Positions 11,722 to 20,741 of a stretch of DNA of 37,222 bases are shown one piece after another. The first letter of the stretch is position 1, and the number at the start of each line of letters is the position of its first letter. The DNA is from Hyphomicrobiales bacterium. GTDB lineage: Bacteria; Pseudomonadota; Alphaproteobacteria; Rhizobiales; Beijerinckiaceae. Both the position numbers and the translations under genes were made by a program. The DNA is taken from positions 1 through 37,222 of the forward strand of contig JANYFM010000021.1 of the NCBI GenBank assembly GCA_025362655.1, in the 5' to 3' direction. The notes under the pieces were generated by a model. That model did no database searches. It was not told the origin of the DNA and was given only the letters and a program-made list of their open reading frames with translations.

Positions 11722-12648
11722 TTACGGTTTCCAATAGCGGCTGAACCGCGTCGCCACCACATCCTCATAGGCGACGGGCGTCTCGATAAGCCCCTGGTTC
11801 ATTTGGAACTCAACCATGCCCCGCACAAATTCCGGCGTGATCGACGCATCATATTGCGGCAGATCGCGCTTGACGACATCGGCGATGAGCTCGGCCTCGG
11901 CGGCCGGGAAAAGCTTGCGTCCGACTTTTGTCGCCAGCGAAATGTCGGCTTTCAGCGCCTGTTGGGTTTTCACCAAAGCGCGCACCGCGGCCGCCGCCTG
12001 TTCGGGGTTGCGCTCGATCACCGCGTCCGACGTGATCAGGGCTGACATGGTGTAATGCAGCGCTTTGGGCGGCCCGTCGCCGCGCCGCGCATCGATCACG
12101 ATAGTGCCCGCGCCGCTGCGAACCGCGACCTCCGCGCCCATGCCGTTTGCCCAGAAGCCGTCGATGAGCCCGGCCTCCAGCGCTTTGGCGGCGGCGACGC
12201 CGAAATTCTTGTTCTCGCCCAGAAAGGCGCCGGGCACCGGGCCGATGGTCACTTTGTCGCGGACAACATCAATGCCGGATTCAATCAGCAATTGTTTCAG
12301 CCCGAGATCGACCAGCGGGGCGGCGCCGATGCTCAGCCCTTTGATGGCGGAAATATCGCCCTTTTTCGCGCCGATATCCTTGCGCAGAACCAGGAACCAA
12401 TAAGTGTTCTGCGCCTGCGCCGCCAAAAGTTTGCCGCCTTTCCAGCCGGGAAAAGCGAAGGGCACGCTGTGGGCGGAGCCGCCGACGAAATCGATGCCGC
12501 CGTCGCGCAAAACCTCCAGCGTTTTGTTGACCGGAAAAATCAGCTCCAGCTTCATATCGAGCCCCTCCTCCTGGAAGAAGCCAAGCTCGACGGCCGCCGC
12601 GGCGGGAAAGTAGGAGTTGGAAATCAGATCGGGGATGGCTATTTTCAT
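11722..12648 (-). CDS. NMT1/THI5-like (ABC substrate-binding-like) protein lacking an evident signal peptide
   Basis: MKIAIPDLISNSYFPAAAAVELGFFQEEGLDMKLELIF...FVGGSAHSVPFAFPGWKG. Confidence 0.75.
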   Translation of the reverse strand: MKIAIPDLISNSYFPAAAAVELGFFQEEGLDMKLELIFPVNKTLEVLRDGGIDFVGGSAHSVPFAFPGWKGGKLLAAQAQNTYWFLVLRKDIGAKKGDISAIKGLSIGAAPLVDLGLKQLLIESGIDVVRDKVTIGPVPGAFLGENKNFGVAAAKALEAGLIDGFWANGMGAEVAVRSGAGTIVIDARRGDGPPKALHYTMSALITSDAVIERNPEQAAAAVRALVKTQQALKADISLATKVGRKLFPAAEAELIADVVKRDLPQYDASITPEFVRGMVEFQMNQGLIETPVAYEDVVATRFSRYWKP

Positions 12649-12671
12649 TGGCCTCGGTCCTTGCTTTTGTT

Positions 12672-13877
12672 TCACACGATGGAATTGGCGCGGCGCAGTC
12701 CTTCGATCATCGCGACGCGCAGCAAATAGGCGCGCAGGGCGGCGGGGTCGGCGGCGATGGCGCGCAATTCATCGTGAAAGGCGCGCCGCGCGGTCTCGTC
12801 CTTTTGTTCGATGTTTCGCTTATTGTCGATGGTCTGACGCTGCAAAAACTCCTGCGCGACGGTGCGGCGCTGGCGGTCGTAGAGATCGAACAGGTCTTCG
12901 CTCTCCCCGTCAAACACCCGGCAGGTCTTATCCGCCAGATTGAATGCGTCGTGCAGGCCAAAGTTCATTCCCATGCCGCCGAGCGGATTGTTGATATGCG
13001 CCGCGTCCCCCGCGATAAGCAGGCGCCCGGCGCGGTAGCGCGAGGCGACGCGCTGATGCACGTCATAGAGGTTTTTGTGCGCGATGGCGTAATCCCCGGC
13101 CTTGGGGTGGAACCCCTGGATCAGCCGCTGCGCGTTCGCCTCGTCCAGTATCCCTTCCGGCGCCGCGGCGGCGTCGGTGGGGAACACCACGCGCCACATC
13201 CCCAGGCCGTCCTCGCCCGGCACGCGAAATAAGGCGCACCATTGTTCGGGGTCCGCGATGTAATTCGTCCATGCATAGCCAGCCGCGCCAAAATCGAAGC
13301 GCGTGCTGAGCACGAGAAAGCGCTCAGCATAGGTAAAGCCTTCGAATGGAACCTTCATGGATTTGCGCACCTGGCTGCGCCCGCCGTCGCAGCCCGCCAT
13401 ATAAAGGCCATGAAAAATCCGCGCGCCGTCCGGTGTTTCCACATGGGCCAGGACGCCCTGCGCATCCTGTTCGGCGCCGGTGACGCGGTGGCGCATCAAT
13501 ACCTCGGCGTTCGGATAATCCTTGAGAAGATCGCGCAGAAGAAAGCAGAGCTTGTGCTGCTCCAGCATCAGGCGGAAGGGATACCGGGTATCGTCCCGGA
13601 GCGAGCCGAGATCGAAATCCGCAATGACGCCAAGCCGCCGGTCGCGGTACTGGTAGTTGGGCACAACCAGCCCGCGGGCGATCATCGCTTGCGCGGCGCC
13701 GATGCCGTCGAACAATTCCAGGGTCGGCGGATGGATCGTGCCGGCTCTCGGATCATCAAAAATTTTATCCCCCGCCTCAAACAGGGTGACGGGAATGCCG
13801 CGCCGCGCGAGGCAAAGCGCGAGGGTGAAACCAACGGGCCCGCCGCCTGCGATCAGCACCCTGTCCCGCCCGCTCAT
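12672..13877 (-). CDS. FAD-dependent monooxygenase (PHBH/MhpA-like aromatic hydroxylase family)
   Basis: VLIAGGGPVGFTLALCLARRGIPVTLFEA, GCDGGRSQVRKSM, LLIAGDAAHINNPLGGMGMNFGLHDAFNL. Confidence 0.9.
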   Translation of the reverse strand: MSGRDRVLIAGGGPVGFTLALCLARRGIPVTLFEAGDKIFDDPRAGTIHPPTLELFDGIGAAQAMIARGLVVPNYQYRDRRLGVIADFDLGSLRDDTRYPFRLMLEQHKLCFLLRDLLKDYPNAEVLMRHRVTGAEQDAQGVLAHVETPDGARIFHGLYMAGCDGGRSQVRKSMKVPFEGFTYAERFLVLSTRFDFGAAGYAWTNYIADPEQWCALFRVPGEDGLGMWRVVFPTDAAAAPEGILDEANAQRLIQGFHPKAGDYAIAHKNLYDVHQRVASRYRAGRLLIAGDAAHINNPLGGMGMNFGLHDAFNLADKTCRVFDGESEDLFDLYDRQRRTVAQEFLQRQTIDNKRNIEQKDETARRAFHDELRAIAADPAALRAYLLRVAMIEGLRRANSIV

Positions 13878-13966
13878 ATCCGCTCCGAAAACACAACCGC
13901 CGTCACCAGGGCCAGCCGCCGCATTCACCTAATGCGCTCTTTCAAAATCCGTCAACAGGCCGCACA

Positions 13967-14782
13967 ATGATGCGCATCGCACAGGCGCCGGGAGGCCGCA
14001 TGAATCCGCAAAACAAAATCCTCAAAGCCCAGCAGCCGTGGATCGGCCCGCGCGGCCGCATCGGCGTTGTGCTGCCCTCGACCAATATCGGCGTCGAATA
14101 TGACTGCCAGCGCATCATCCCGCCCGGCGTGACGTGGCATTTCGCGCGGTTTTTCGTGGCGCAGCCCGATCTTTCCAGCGATGATATGTTCCTCGCCTTC
14201 ATTGAGGAAATCCGCAAAACGATTCCCGACGCGGTGCGCGATATCATGACCTGCGAGCCCTCTTACATTATGATGGGCATGTCGGCGGAAACGTTCTGGG
14301 GCGGCCTTGAGGGCAATGCCGAATTTGAGGCGCGGCTGCGCGAGGGGCTTGGCCCGCATATCGGGCTGACCAGCGGCGCCGCCGCGCTGAAAGCCTCGCT
14401 CGACGCTTTCGGCGCGAGACGCGTGGCGGCGCTGACGCCCTATCAAAGCGTCGGTGACGATCAGGTGCGGCGGTTTCTGGAGGAGTCCGGCTATGAGGTG
14501 ACAAACGTCGTTGGCCTCAAATGCGATACCGCGACCTCGATCGCCCATACGCCGCCGCGCGAGGTGATCGACGTTATTCTCAACCAGCTCGATGGCGACG
14601 GCGTTGACGCCATCGTTCAGGCTGGCACCAACCTTTCGACACAGGATATTTTCCCCGCGCTGGAAATGCAGCTCGGCAAGCCGCTGATCCCCATCAACGT
14701 CGCCACCATCTGGCACGCTCTGCGGGCGCAGGGAATCGTCGACAGGATTTATGGCCGCGGCCTGCTGCTGGAGCGGTTTTAG
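13967..14782 (+). CDS. Maleate cis-trans isomerase / arylmalonate decarboxylase (Asp/Glu racemase superfamily)-like protein
   Basis: RGRIGVVLPSTNIGVEYDCQRIIPPGV...IMMGMSAETFWGG...AIVQAGTNLSTQDIFPALEMQLGKPLIPINVATIWHALR. Start could be at 14000 (MNPQNK). Confidence 0.8.
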   Translation: MMRIAQAPGGRMNPQNKILKAQQPWIGPRGRIGVVLPSTNIGVEYDCQRIIPPGVTWHFARFFVAQPDLSSDDMFLAFIEEIRKTIPDAVRDIMTCEPSYIMMGMSAETFWGGLEGNAEFEARLREGLGPHIGLTSGAAALKASLDAFGARRVAALTPYQSVGDDQVRRFLEESGYEVTNVVGLKCDTATSIAHTPPREVIDVILNQLDGDGVDAIVQAGTNLSTQDIFPALEMQLGKPLIPINVATIWHALRAQGIVDRIYGRGLLLERF

Positions 14783-14784
14783 CT

Positions 14785-15762
14785 TCAGGTCGCGCTTAAG
14801 CCCGCCAGTTTCACCGCCTCGGCCCAGAGTTTAATGTCCGCCGCGATGGTTTCGCGGAACTGGTCGGGCCGGTCGCCCAGCGGCGTGATGCCGAACGTTT
14901 CGAAAGCGCTCAGCAGTTCCGGCGCCTTCAGCGCCAGCGCCACTTTAGCCGCGAGGCTGTCGATGATTTCGCCAGGCGTGCCCGCCGGCGCCAGCAAGCC
15001 GTTCCACGTCAGCGTTTTGAACCCGGGGAAGCCTGATTCCGCAACCGTCGGCACATCCGGCAATTGCGGCGCGCGCGCCGCGCTGGAGATGGCCAGCAGA
15101 CGCAGCGAGCCGGTGCCCGCATGCGGCATAACCTCCGACAGATTGGCAAAATAAAAGGGAATATGACCCGCCAGCAGATCGGTCACCGCGGGCGCGCCGC
15201 CCTGGTAGGGCACGTGCGTCATCGTCAGTCCCGCGCGGTTGAGCAGCAGCATCATCGTAAGATGGCTGAGGCTGCCGATGCCGCCGGAGCCGTAGGGCAT
15301 GCTGTCTTTCGCCGCTTTGGCGTAAGCGACGAACTCACCGAGCGTTTTGGCTTGCACGAGCTTGGCGCTCGCCGCCAGCACGAAGGGATTGTAACCGACA
15401 TTGCTGACCGGCGCGAAATCGTTGACGGGGTCATAGTTGACCTTGGTCATCGCCGGAAAAATGGCGATCTGCGGCAGCGCCGCCATGAACAATGTATATC
15501 CGTCCTTCGGCGAGCGGGCCGCCGCGCTGGCAGCCAGCGCGCCATTGGCGCCGGGCCGGTTTTCGACGATGAACTGCTCTTTGAACAGTTCGCTCAATTG
15601 CCGCGCGGTCAGCCGGGCGATGCTGTCGGTGTTGCCGCCGGCCGCGAACGGCACGAGAATGCGAACGGGTTTCAGCGGCCATCCCTGCGCGCGGGCCGGC
15701 AATGCGGCGCTGACAGGAAGGCCCGCGAGGACGGCGGCGGTGAAACGTCGTCTTGTCAGCAT
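14785..15762 (-). CDS. Bug/TctC-family substrate-binding protein
   Basis: MLTRRRFTAAVLAGLPVSAALPARAQGWPLKPVRILVPFAAGGNTDSIARLTARQLSELFKEQFIVENRPGANG. Confidence 0.9.
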   Translation of the reverse strand: MLTRRRFTAAVLAGLPVSAALPARAQGWPLKPVRILVPFAAGGNTDSIARLTARQLSELFKEQFIVENRPGANGALAASAAARSPKDGYTLFMAALPQIAIFPAMTKVNYDPVNDFAPVSNVGYNPFVLAASAKLVQAKTLGEFVAYAKAAKDSMPYGSGGIGSLSHLTMMLLLNRAGLTMTHVPYQGGAPAVTDLLAGHIPFYFANLSEVMPHAGTGSLRLLAISSAARAPQLPDVPTVAESGFPGFKTLTWNGLLAPAGTPGEIIDSLAAKVALALKAPELLSAFETFGITPLGDRPDQFRETIAADIKLWAEAVKLAGLSAT

Positions 15763-15926
15763 GAGACGGCTCCTTGGAATGCTATTGTAGCGCATTTTGA
15801 AGTCCAAGCCAGATTCGGGCCAGGACCGCGTAATGCCGAAACGCCGCCACCGCTTGATCTGAGGCGCGGGATACGGGAAGGTCGCGTTTTCCGGATCATC
15901 TCCGGCGCAACACTTCTGGAGGAGTC

Positions 15927-17012
15927 ATGACGGCATTTCTGGCGCGCGGTGTGTCGGCGGGCGAAGCGGCATGCTCCTGTTGCGGCGTTTCCCGGCGCGG
16001 ATTGTTGCTGGGCGGCGCGGCGGCGGCGGGCGCGGCGCTCGCGGGGCCGGCGGGCTTTGCGCAAACCCCCGCGCCCCCTTCCCCTTCTTCGCGCATTGAC
16101 ACGCATCATCATTTCTATCCGCCCGCGGTGCAGGCGTTCCCCGGAGTCGCAAGCCCGCTGATCGCCGCGTGGTCGCCGGCCAAATCGCTGGAGGAGATGG
16201 ACAAGAACGGGGTGAAAACCTCGATCCTCTCGATGGCCTCCGCGCCGCTGGCTTGGTTTCAGATGGAAACCCAGGAATCCCGCAAATTCGTGCGCGGCAT
16301 CAACGATTTCGGCGCAAAGATGATCGCCGACAAGCCCGGCCGCTTCGGCCTTTTCGCTTTTCTCTCCATGGTTGATGTCGAGGGCTCTCTGAAAGAGATT
16401 GAATATGCCTTTGACACTCTGAAAGCCGATGGCGTCGGCCTGTCCACAAGCTACGTTGACAAATATCCGGGCGACGAGAAATTCGCGCCCGTCTTCGCCG
16501 AGCTCAATCGCCGCAAAGCGACGGTCTATTTTCACCCGACAACCGCCGCTTGCTGCGCCGGCTATGTTCCGCAGGCCGGCGATTCATGGGCCGAAGTGCC
16601 GCACGACACGACGCGCGCCATCCTCAGCCTGATGTTCACGGGCTCCTTGCTGAAATACCGCGACATCAAGTTCCTGTGGTCGCACGGCGGCGGCACGGTT
16701 CCGATGCTGGCGGGCCGCATAGACTGGCTGTCGAACCTCCAGGTGCGCAACCGCAAGGATTTGCTGCCCGACGGCATTGAGGCGGAGCTGAAGCGCTTTT
16801 GGTATGATACCGCGAATGCCGGCTATGCCAGCTCCATGGCGGCGCTGCTGAAGCTGGTGCCGTCCTCGCAGATAGTGTTTGGCACCGATTATCCTTATAT
16901 CACCACGGAATGGAACATGAAGGCTTTGCGCGGCGCGGGCATCACGGATGAGATGATCCGCGGCATTGAATCGGAAAACGCCAAAACACTCATTCCGCGC
17001 CTCAAAGCCTAA
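15927..17012 (+). CDS. Amidohydrolase family protein (ACMSD-like) with Tat-type signal
   Basis: N-terminal CSCCGVSRRGLLLGGAAAAGAAL; metal motifs DTHHHFYP, YFHP, WSHGGG, GTDYPY. Confidence 0.88.
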   Translation: MTAFLARGVSAGEAACSCCGVSRRGLLLGGAAAAGAALAGPAGFAQTPAPPSPSSRIDTHHHFYPPAVQAFPGVASPLIAAWSPAKSLEEMDKNGVKTSILSMASAPLAWFQMETQESRKFVRGINDFGAKMIADKPGRFGLFAFLSMVDVEGSLKEIEYAFDTLKADGVGLSTSYVDKYPGDEKFAPVFAELNRRKATVYFHPTTAACCAGYVPQAGDSWAEVPHDTTRAILSLMFTGSLLKYRDIKFLWSHGGGTVPMLAGRIDWLSNLQVRNRKDLLPDGIEAELKRFWYDTANAGYASSMAALLKLVPSSQIVFGTDYPYITTEWNMKALRGAGITDEMIRGIESENAKTLIPRLKA

Positions 17013-17033
17013 TCCGCCTTAAAGGAAAACAAT

Positions 17034-17681
17034 ATGTCCGCAGTCATTCTCCACGGTTATTTCCGCTCGTCGGCGGCGTTCCGCACCCGCATCGCGCTCA
17101 ACCTCAAAGGGATCGCCTACGGGCAAAAATCCCGCCATCTGCGCAAGGGCGAGCAGCGCGCGCCCGATTTTCTCAAGCTCAATCCGCAGGGCCTCGTGCC
17201 CGCGCTTGAGATCGACGGGCGGGTGCTGACGCAATCCCTCGCCATCATTGAATATCTTGAAGAGACGCGGCCGGCGCCGGCGCTGCTGCCGAAGGATTCC
17301 GCCGGACGGGCGCGGGTGCGCGCGCTGGCCTACGCCCACGCCATAGAAATCCACCCCATCAATAATCTTCGCGTGCTGCAGGACCTGACCGCGCGGTTCG
17401 GCGCCGATGAGAAGGCGGTGGCGGACTGGTTCCGCCACTGGGTGAACGAAACCTTCGGCCCGATTGAAACGATGCTGGCGAATGATTCCGCGACGGGAAA
17501 ATTCAGTCACGGCGACACGCCGGGCCTGGCGGATGTGTGCCTAGTGCCGCAGGTCGTCAATAATATGCGTTTTGATGTGGATATGTCGGTTTACCCGGTG
17601 ATTTCCCGTATCCATAAAGCCTGCCTAGAACTGCCGGCCTTCGCCGACGCGATGCCGGCAAAACAGCCGGACGCCGAATAG
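17034..17681 (+). CDS. maiA: Glutathione S-transferase family maleylacetoacetate/maleylpyruvate isomerase
   Basis: ILHGYFRSSAAFRTRIALNLKGI (zeta-class SSxxxR motif), NPQGLVPALEIDGRVLTQSLAIIEYLEETRP. Confidence 0.88.
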   Translation: MSAVILHGYFRSSAAFRTRIALNLKGIAYGQKSRHLRKGEQRAPDFLKLNPQGLVPALEIDGRVLTQSLAIIEYLEETRPAPALLPKDSAGRARVRALAYAHAIEIHPINNLRVLQDLTARFGADEKAVADWFRHWVNETFGPIETMLANDSATGKFSHGDTPGLADVCLVPQVVNNMRFDVDMSVYPVISRIHKACLELPAFADAMPAKQPDAE

Positions 17682-17715
17682 TCCTCCGGCGCAATCCATT
17701 CTTCGGGGACACATT

Positions 17716-18294
17716 ATGCCGCACCGCAAACCCTTTATCGTAGGCATTGGCGGGACGACGCGCTCCGGCTCGTCGTCCGAGCAGGCGCTGACGCTGGCGC
17801 TCAAACACGCCGCCGCGGCCGGCGCGGATACCATGCTGTTTGGCAGCGCCGATCTCGTGCAACTGCCGATGTACGATCCGGATCCCGGCGCGATGACTCC
17901 ATCGGGCAAACGGCTGATAGAAATCCTGCGCAGGGCGGACGGCGTCATATTAGCTTCGCCCTGCTATCACGGCGGCGTTTCCGGGCTGATTAAAAACGCC
18001 ATCGATTTCATGGAGGAGATGAACCGCGATGAACGCGTTTATCTCGACGGGCGCGCTGTCGGCCTCATTGCCTGCGGCTACGGCTATCAGGGCCCCGGCC
18101 CGGTGCTGGCGCAATTGCGCCAGACCGCGCACGCCCTGCGCGGCTGGCCGACGCCGCTGGGTGTCGGGGTCAATTCCGCCGTGGTGAAATTTCAGAACAG
18201 CGAATGTTCGGACGCCGCAATCGGCAAACAGATCGAAATCATGGCGCATCAGGTGGCGGAATTCGCGGCGCACCGGATTGCGGCGAAAGGATAA
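17716..18294 (+). CDS. NADPH-dependent FMN reductase family protein
   Basis: VGIGGTTRSGSSSEQALTLAL...ADGVILASPCYHGGVSGLIKNAIDFMEE flavodoxin-like fold. Confidence 0.88.
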   Translation: MPHRKPFIVGIGGTTRSGSSSEQALTLALKHAAAAGADTMLFGSADLVQLPMYDPDPGAMTPSGKRLIEILRRADGVILASPCYHGGVSGLIKNAIDFMEEMNRDERVYLDGRAVGLIACGYGYQGPGPVLAQLRQTAHALRGWPTPLGVGVNSAVVKFQNSECSDAAIGKQIEIMAHQVAEFAAHRIAAKG

Positions 18295-18369
18295 GGCGCG
18301 GAGAGGCTTTTTCCCCGGCCATAACGCGCCGCGGTTCCCGCCACGAGGCGCTCATTGCGGGGCAAAATA

Positions 18370-18897
18370 TCAAGCCACAAGCCGCAGCCGGCAGCGGAAT
18401 TCGCGCGGCGAAGCGAGAGCCCCGCGCAATTGCTCCAAGCTCGATACGCCAGGCGCAATCGCGGCTTTGCGCACGATCAAACCTTCCACCGCGCCCAGAC
18501 CGGGAAACAGCCGCTGGAGCAAAGTCGCCGGCGAGGCACGCAGGATCGCCGCGGCCGGCGCGCGTGTCCGGGCGACGCCGAACATATCGGTGATCTCCTC
18601 AATAAAGCCGGCCTCCGGCGCCCGGCCAGCCCGCAAAATCAGCACAAGATCGCCGCGCGCCGCCGCCAGCCCGGCGGCCAGCACGCTATCGGGCCCTGCG
18701 CTAAGCGCCAGCGCGCAACCCGCATGGTCAGCAATTTCAGCGGCTTGAGCTGTGCCGTTCGTCGCGGCCAGCGTTACATCGCGTATCAGCCCTTCAATAG
18801 CGGCCGGCACCAGCGAGGCAAGCGTGCGCACCATGGCCTCGGGCGAGGCTGAAACGCGAACGCGCCCATCGGATGCGACTATGACAGCAGACAGCAT
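18370..18897 (-). CDS. Conserved hypothetical / glycosyltransferase-like protein
   Basis: MLSAVIVASDGRVRVSASPEAMVRTLASLVPAAIEGLIRDV...AARGDLVLILRAG resembles a GT-A-like N-terminal fold; weak. Confidence 0.5.
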   Translation of the reverse strand: MLSAVIVASDGRVRVSASPEAMVRTLASLVPAAIEGLIRDVTLAATNGTAQAAEIADHAGCALALSAGPDSVLAAGLAAARGDLVLILRAGRAPEAGFIEEITDMFGVARTRAPAAAILRASPATLLQRLFPGLGAVEGLIVRKAAIAPGVSSLEQLRGALASPREFRCRLRLVA

Positions 18898-18962
18898 GGC
18901 CTGTGCATATCACGGATTCGAAAGGCGAAAACCGCGTCGCCCCCTTGGTTTTCCACAGCGGC

Positions 18963-18994
18963 TTGACAAAAAAATAAATGTTCCTTATTTGTTC
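18963..18994 (+). promoter_or_regulatory. Promoter overlapped by an alphaproteobacterial-type LexA (SOS) box
   Basis: TTGACA (18963-18968), 17-bp spacer, TATTTG (18986-18991). GTTC-CTTATTT-GTTC at 18980-18994. Confidence 0.75.
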
Positions 18995-19037
18995 TTTCGT
19001 TCCCTCTTTGTTTCAATCCAGGTTTGGAGCCGGCCCC

Positions 19038-20207
19038 ATGCAAGCGGAGTTATTGAGTTCTGGCTCCGCCCTGCCGCTGATGCCCCGCAATGGGCGTGTG
19101 AACATCGGCGCGCATAATGGCGAGGCTTTCGCCTTGCCGGGAATCGCACCGGCCCGCCGCCATGGCCGCGGCGCGGCGACCAACCGCAGCGGGCGCTTTG
19201 AAAGCGAGGCGCGCGAGGCGCTCGACGACGGCTGGGACAGCCTCGGCGAACTGGAGGCATTGCGCACCGAGGTTACCATCGAGCGCCCCAAGACCATTAT
19301 CACCCGCAATGATTCGCCGGATATATCCTTCGACCGCTCGATCAACCCCTATCGCGGCTGCGAGCATGGCTGCGTTTATTGTTTTGCGCGGCCGACCCAT
19401 GCCTATATGGGCCTCTCGCCAGGGCTCGATTTCGAGACGCGGCTGTTCGTCAAGGACGGCGCGGCGGGACTTCTGGAAAAGGAGCTATCGGCCAAAAATT
19501 ACGTGCCGAAGACGATCGCCATCGGCACCAATACGGACCCCTATCAGCCCCTGGAGCGCAGCCACAGGGTTATGCGTTCGGTGCTTGAGGTGCTGGAGCG
19601 GACCGGACATCCTGTCGGCATCGTCACAAAATCCCACCTTGTCACCCGCGATATCGACATTCTCTCCCGCATGGCGCGGCGCGGACTGGTGAAAGTCGCG
19701 CTCTCCGTGACGACCTTGGACCGCAAACTTGCCCGCCTGATGGAGCCGCGCGCCGCCAGTCCGGAACGGCGGCTGGATGCGATCGCTCAATTGTCGCAGG
19801 CCGGCATTCCCGTCAGCGTCATGGTTGCGCCGGTCATTCCCGCCATCAACGATGCCGAGATCGAGACCATACTTACCCGCGCCCGCGCTTTTGGCGCCAG
19901 CGAGGCGGGATATGTGATGCTGCGGCTGCCGCTGGAGGTTGCGGATTTATTCGGCGAATGGCTCCTGGAGCATTATCCGGACAAACATAAGCGGGTCATG
20001 TCGCTTGTCGGCGATATGCGCGGCGGCAAAGCCTATGATTCCGCCTGGGGGGAACGCATGACCGGCACCGGCCCCCAAGCCTGGATGGTCGGCCGCCGAT
20101 TTGAAACCGCCAGCGCGCGGCTGGGCTTTCGTCAGTCGCGGTTGAAGCTGCGAACCGATCTCTTCACGCCGCCGGCGAAATCTTCAGCGCAGCTCGCGCT
20201 GTTCTAA
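19038..20207 (+). CDS. PA0069-family radical SAM protein (SplB-like)
   Basis: SINPYRGCEHGCVYCFARPTHAYMGLSPGLDFETRLFVK (CxxxCxxC), IAIGTNTDPYQPLE. Start at MQAELLSSG. Confidence 0.92.
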   Translation: MQAELLSSGSALPLMPRNGRVNIGAHNGEAFALPGIAPARRHGRGAATNRSGRFESEAREALDDGWDSLGELEALRTEVTIERPKTIITRNDSPDISFDRSINPYRGCEHGCVYCFARPTHAYMGLSPGLDFETRLFVKDGAAGLLEKELSAKNYVPKTIAIGTNTDPYQPLERSHRVMRSVLEVLERTGHPVGIVTKSHLVTRDIDILSRMARRGLVKVALSVTTLDRKLARLMEPRAASPERRLDAIAQLSQAGIPVSVMVAPVIPAINDAEIETILTRARAFGASEAGYVMLRLPLEVADLFGEWLLEHYPDKHKRVMSLVGDMRGGKAYDSAWGERMTGTGPQAWMVGRRFETASARLGFRQSRLKLRTDLFTPPAKSSAQLALF

Positions 20208-20284
20208 AACGGCGGACCGGTTCATCCGCATTGTTAAAGCCATCGCCTTAAGTTCAAGCGTTGCGTCGCAGTCAGGAGTCCGCC

Positions 20285-20731
20285 GTGAAGTTTTATCCCG
20301 GTATCACACTCGTCACGCTGGGCGTCGAGAATGTCGAGCGGGCCGGAGCGTTCTATGAGCGGCTTGGCTGGCGGCGGTCCAAGGGGGCGAGCCAAGCGGC
20401 GATTATGTTCTTTGCGCTCAATAATCTGGCGCTGGCGCTGTTTCCCCGCGATGCGTTGGCCGCCGACGCGGGGCTTGATCCCGGCGCCGCCGGGCAGCCG
20501 CGACAATTCAGCGGTGTCACGCTGGCGCAAAATCATGGCAGCCGGAGCGCCGTCGATTCAGTCATTGCCGGCGCGCGCGCGGCGGGCGCGGATATCGTTA
20601 AAACGCCCTGCGATACGGCATGGGGCGGCTATCACGGCGTTTTCGCTGACGCGGACGGCCATATCTGGGAAATATGCCACAACCCGTTTTTTCCTCTGTC
20701 AGCGAATGGCACTGTCACTTTGCCGCCGTAA
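20285..20731 (+). CDS. VOC (glyoxalase/bleomycin resistance) family protein
   Basis: VKFYPGITLVTLGVENVERAGAFYERLGWRRSKGAS...GVFADADGHIWEICHNP; GTG start. Confidence 0.88.
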   Translation: MKFYPGITLVTLGVENVERAGAFYERLGWRRSKGASQAAIMFFALNNLALALFPRDALAADAGLDPGAAGQPRQFSGVTLAQNHGSRSAVDSVIAGARAAGADIVKTPCDTAWGGYHGVFADADGHIWEICHNPFFPLSANGTVTLPP

Positions 20732-20741
20732 CCCCGGCGTT

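Noticed and set aside
18978-19037. Upstream ATG extension of the PA0069 radical SAM gene (MFLICSFVPSLFQSRFGAGP)
   Set aside because: The ATG lies in the promoter/LexA-box region, so the MQAELL start at 19038 is more plausible.
20285-20731. VOC protein as the missing ring-cleavage dioxygenase of the catabolic block
   Set aside because: Single short glyoxalase-like domain, separated from the block by the radical SAM gene and a hypothetical gene; no extradiol dioxygenase signature recognised.
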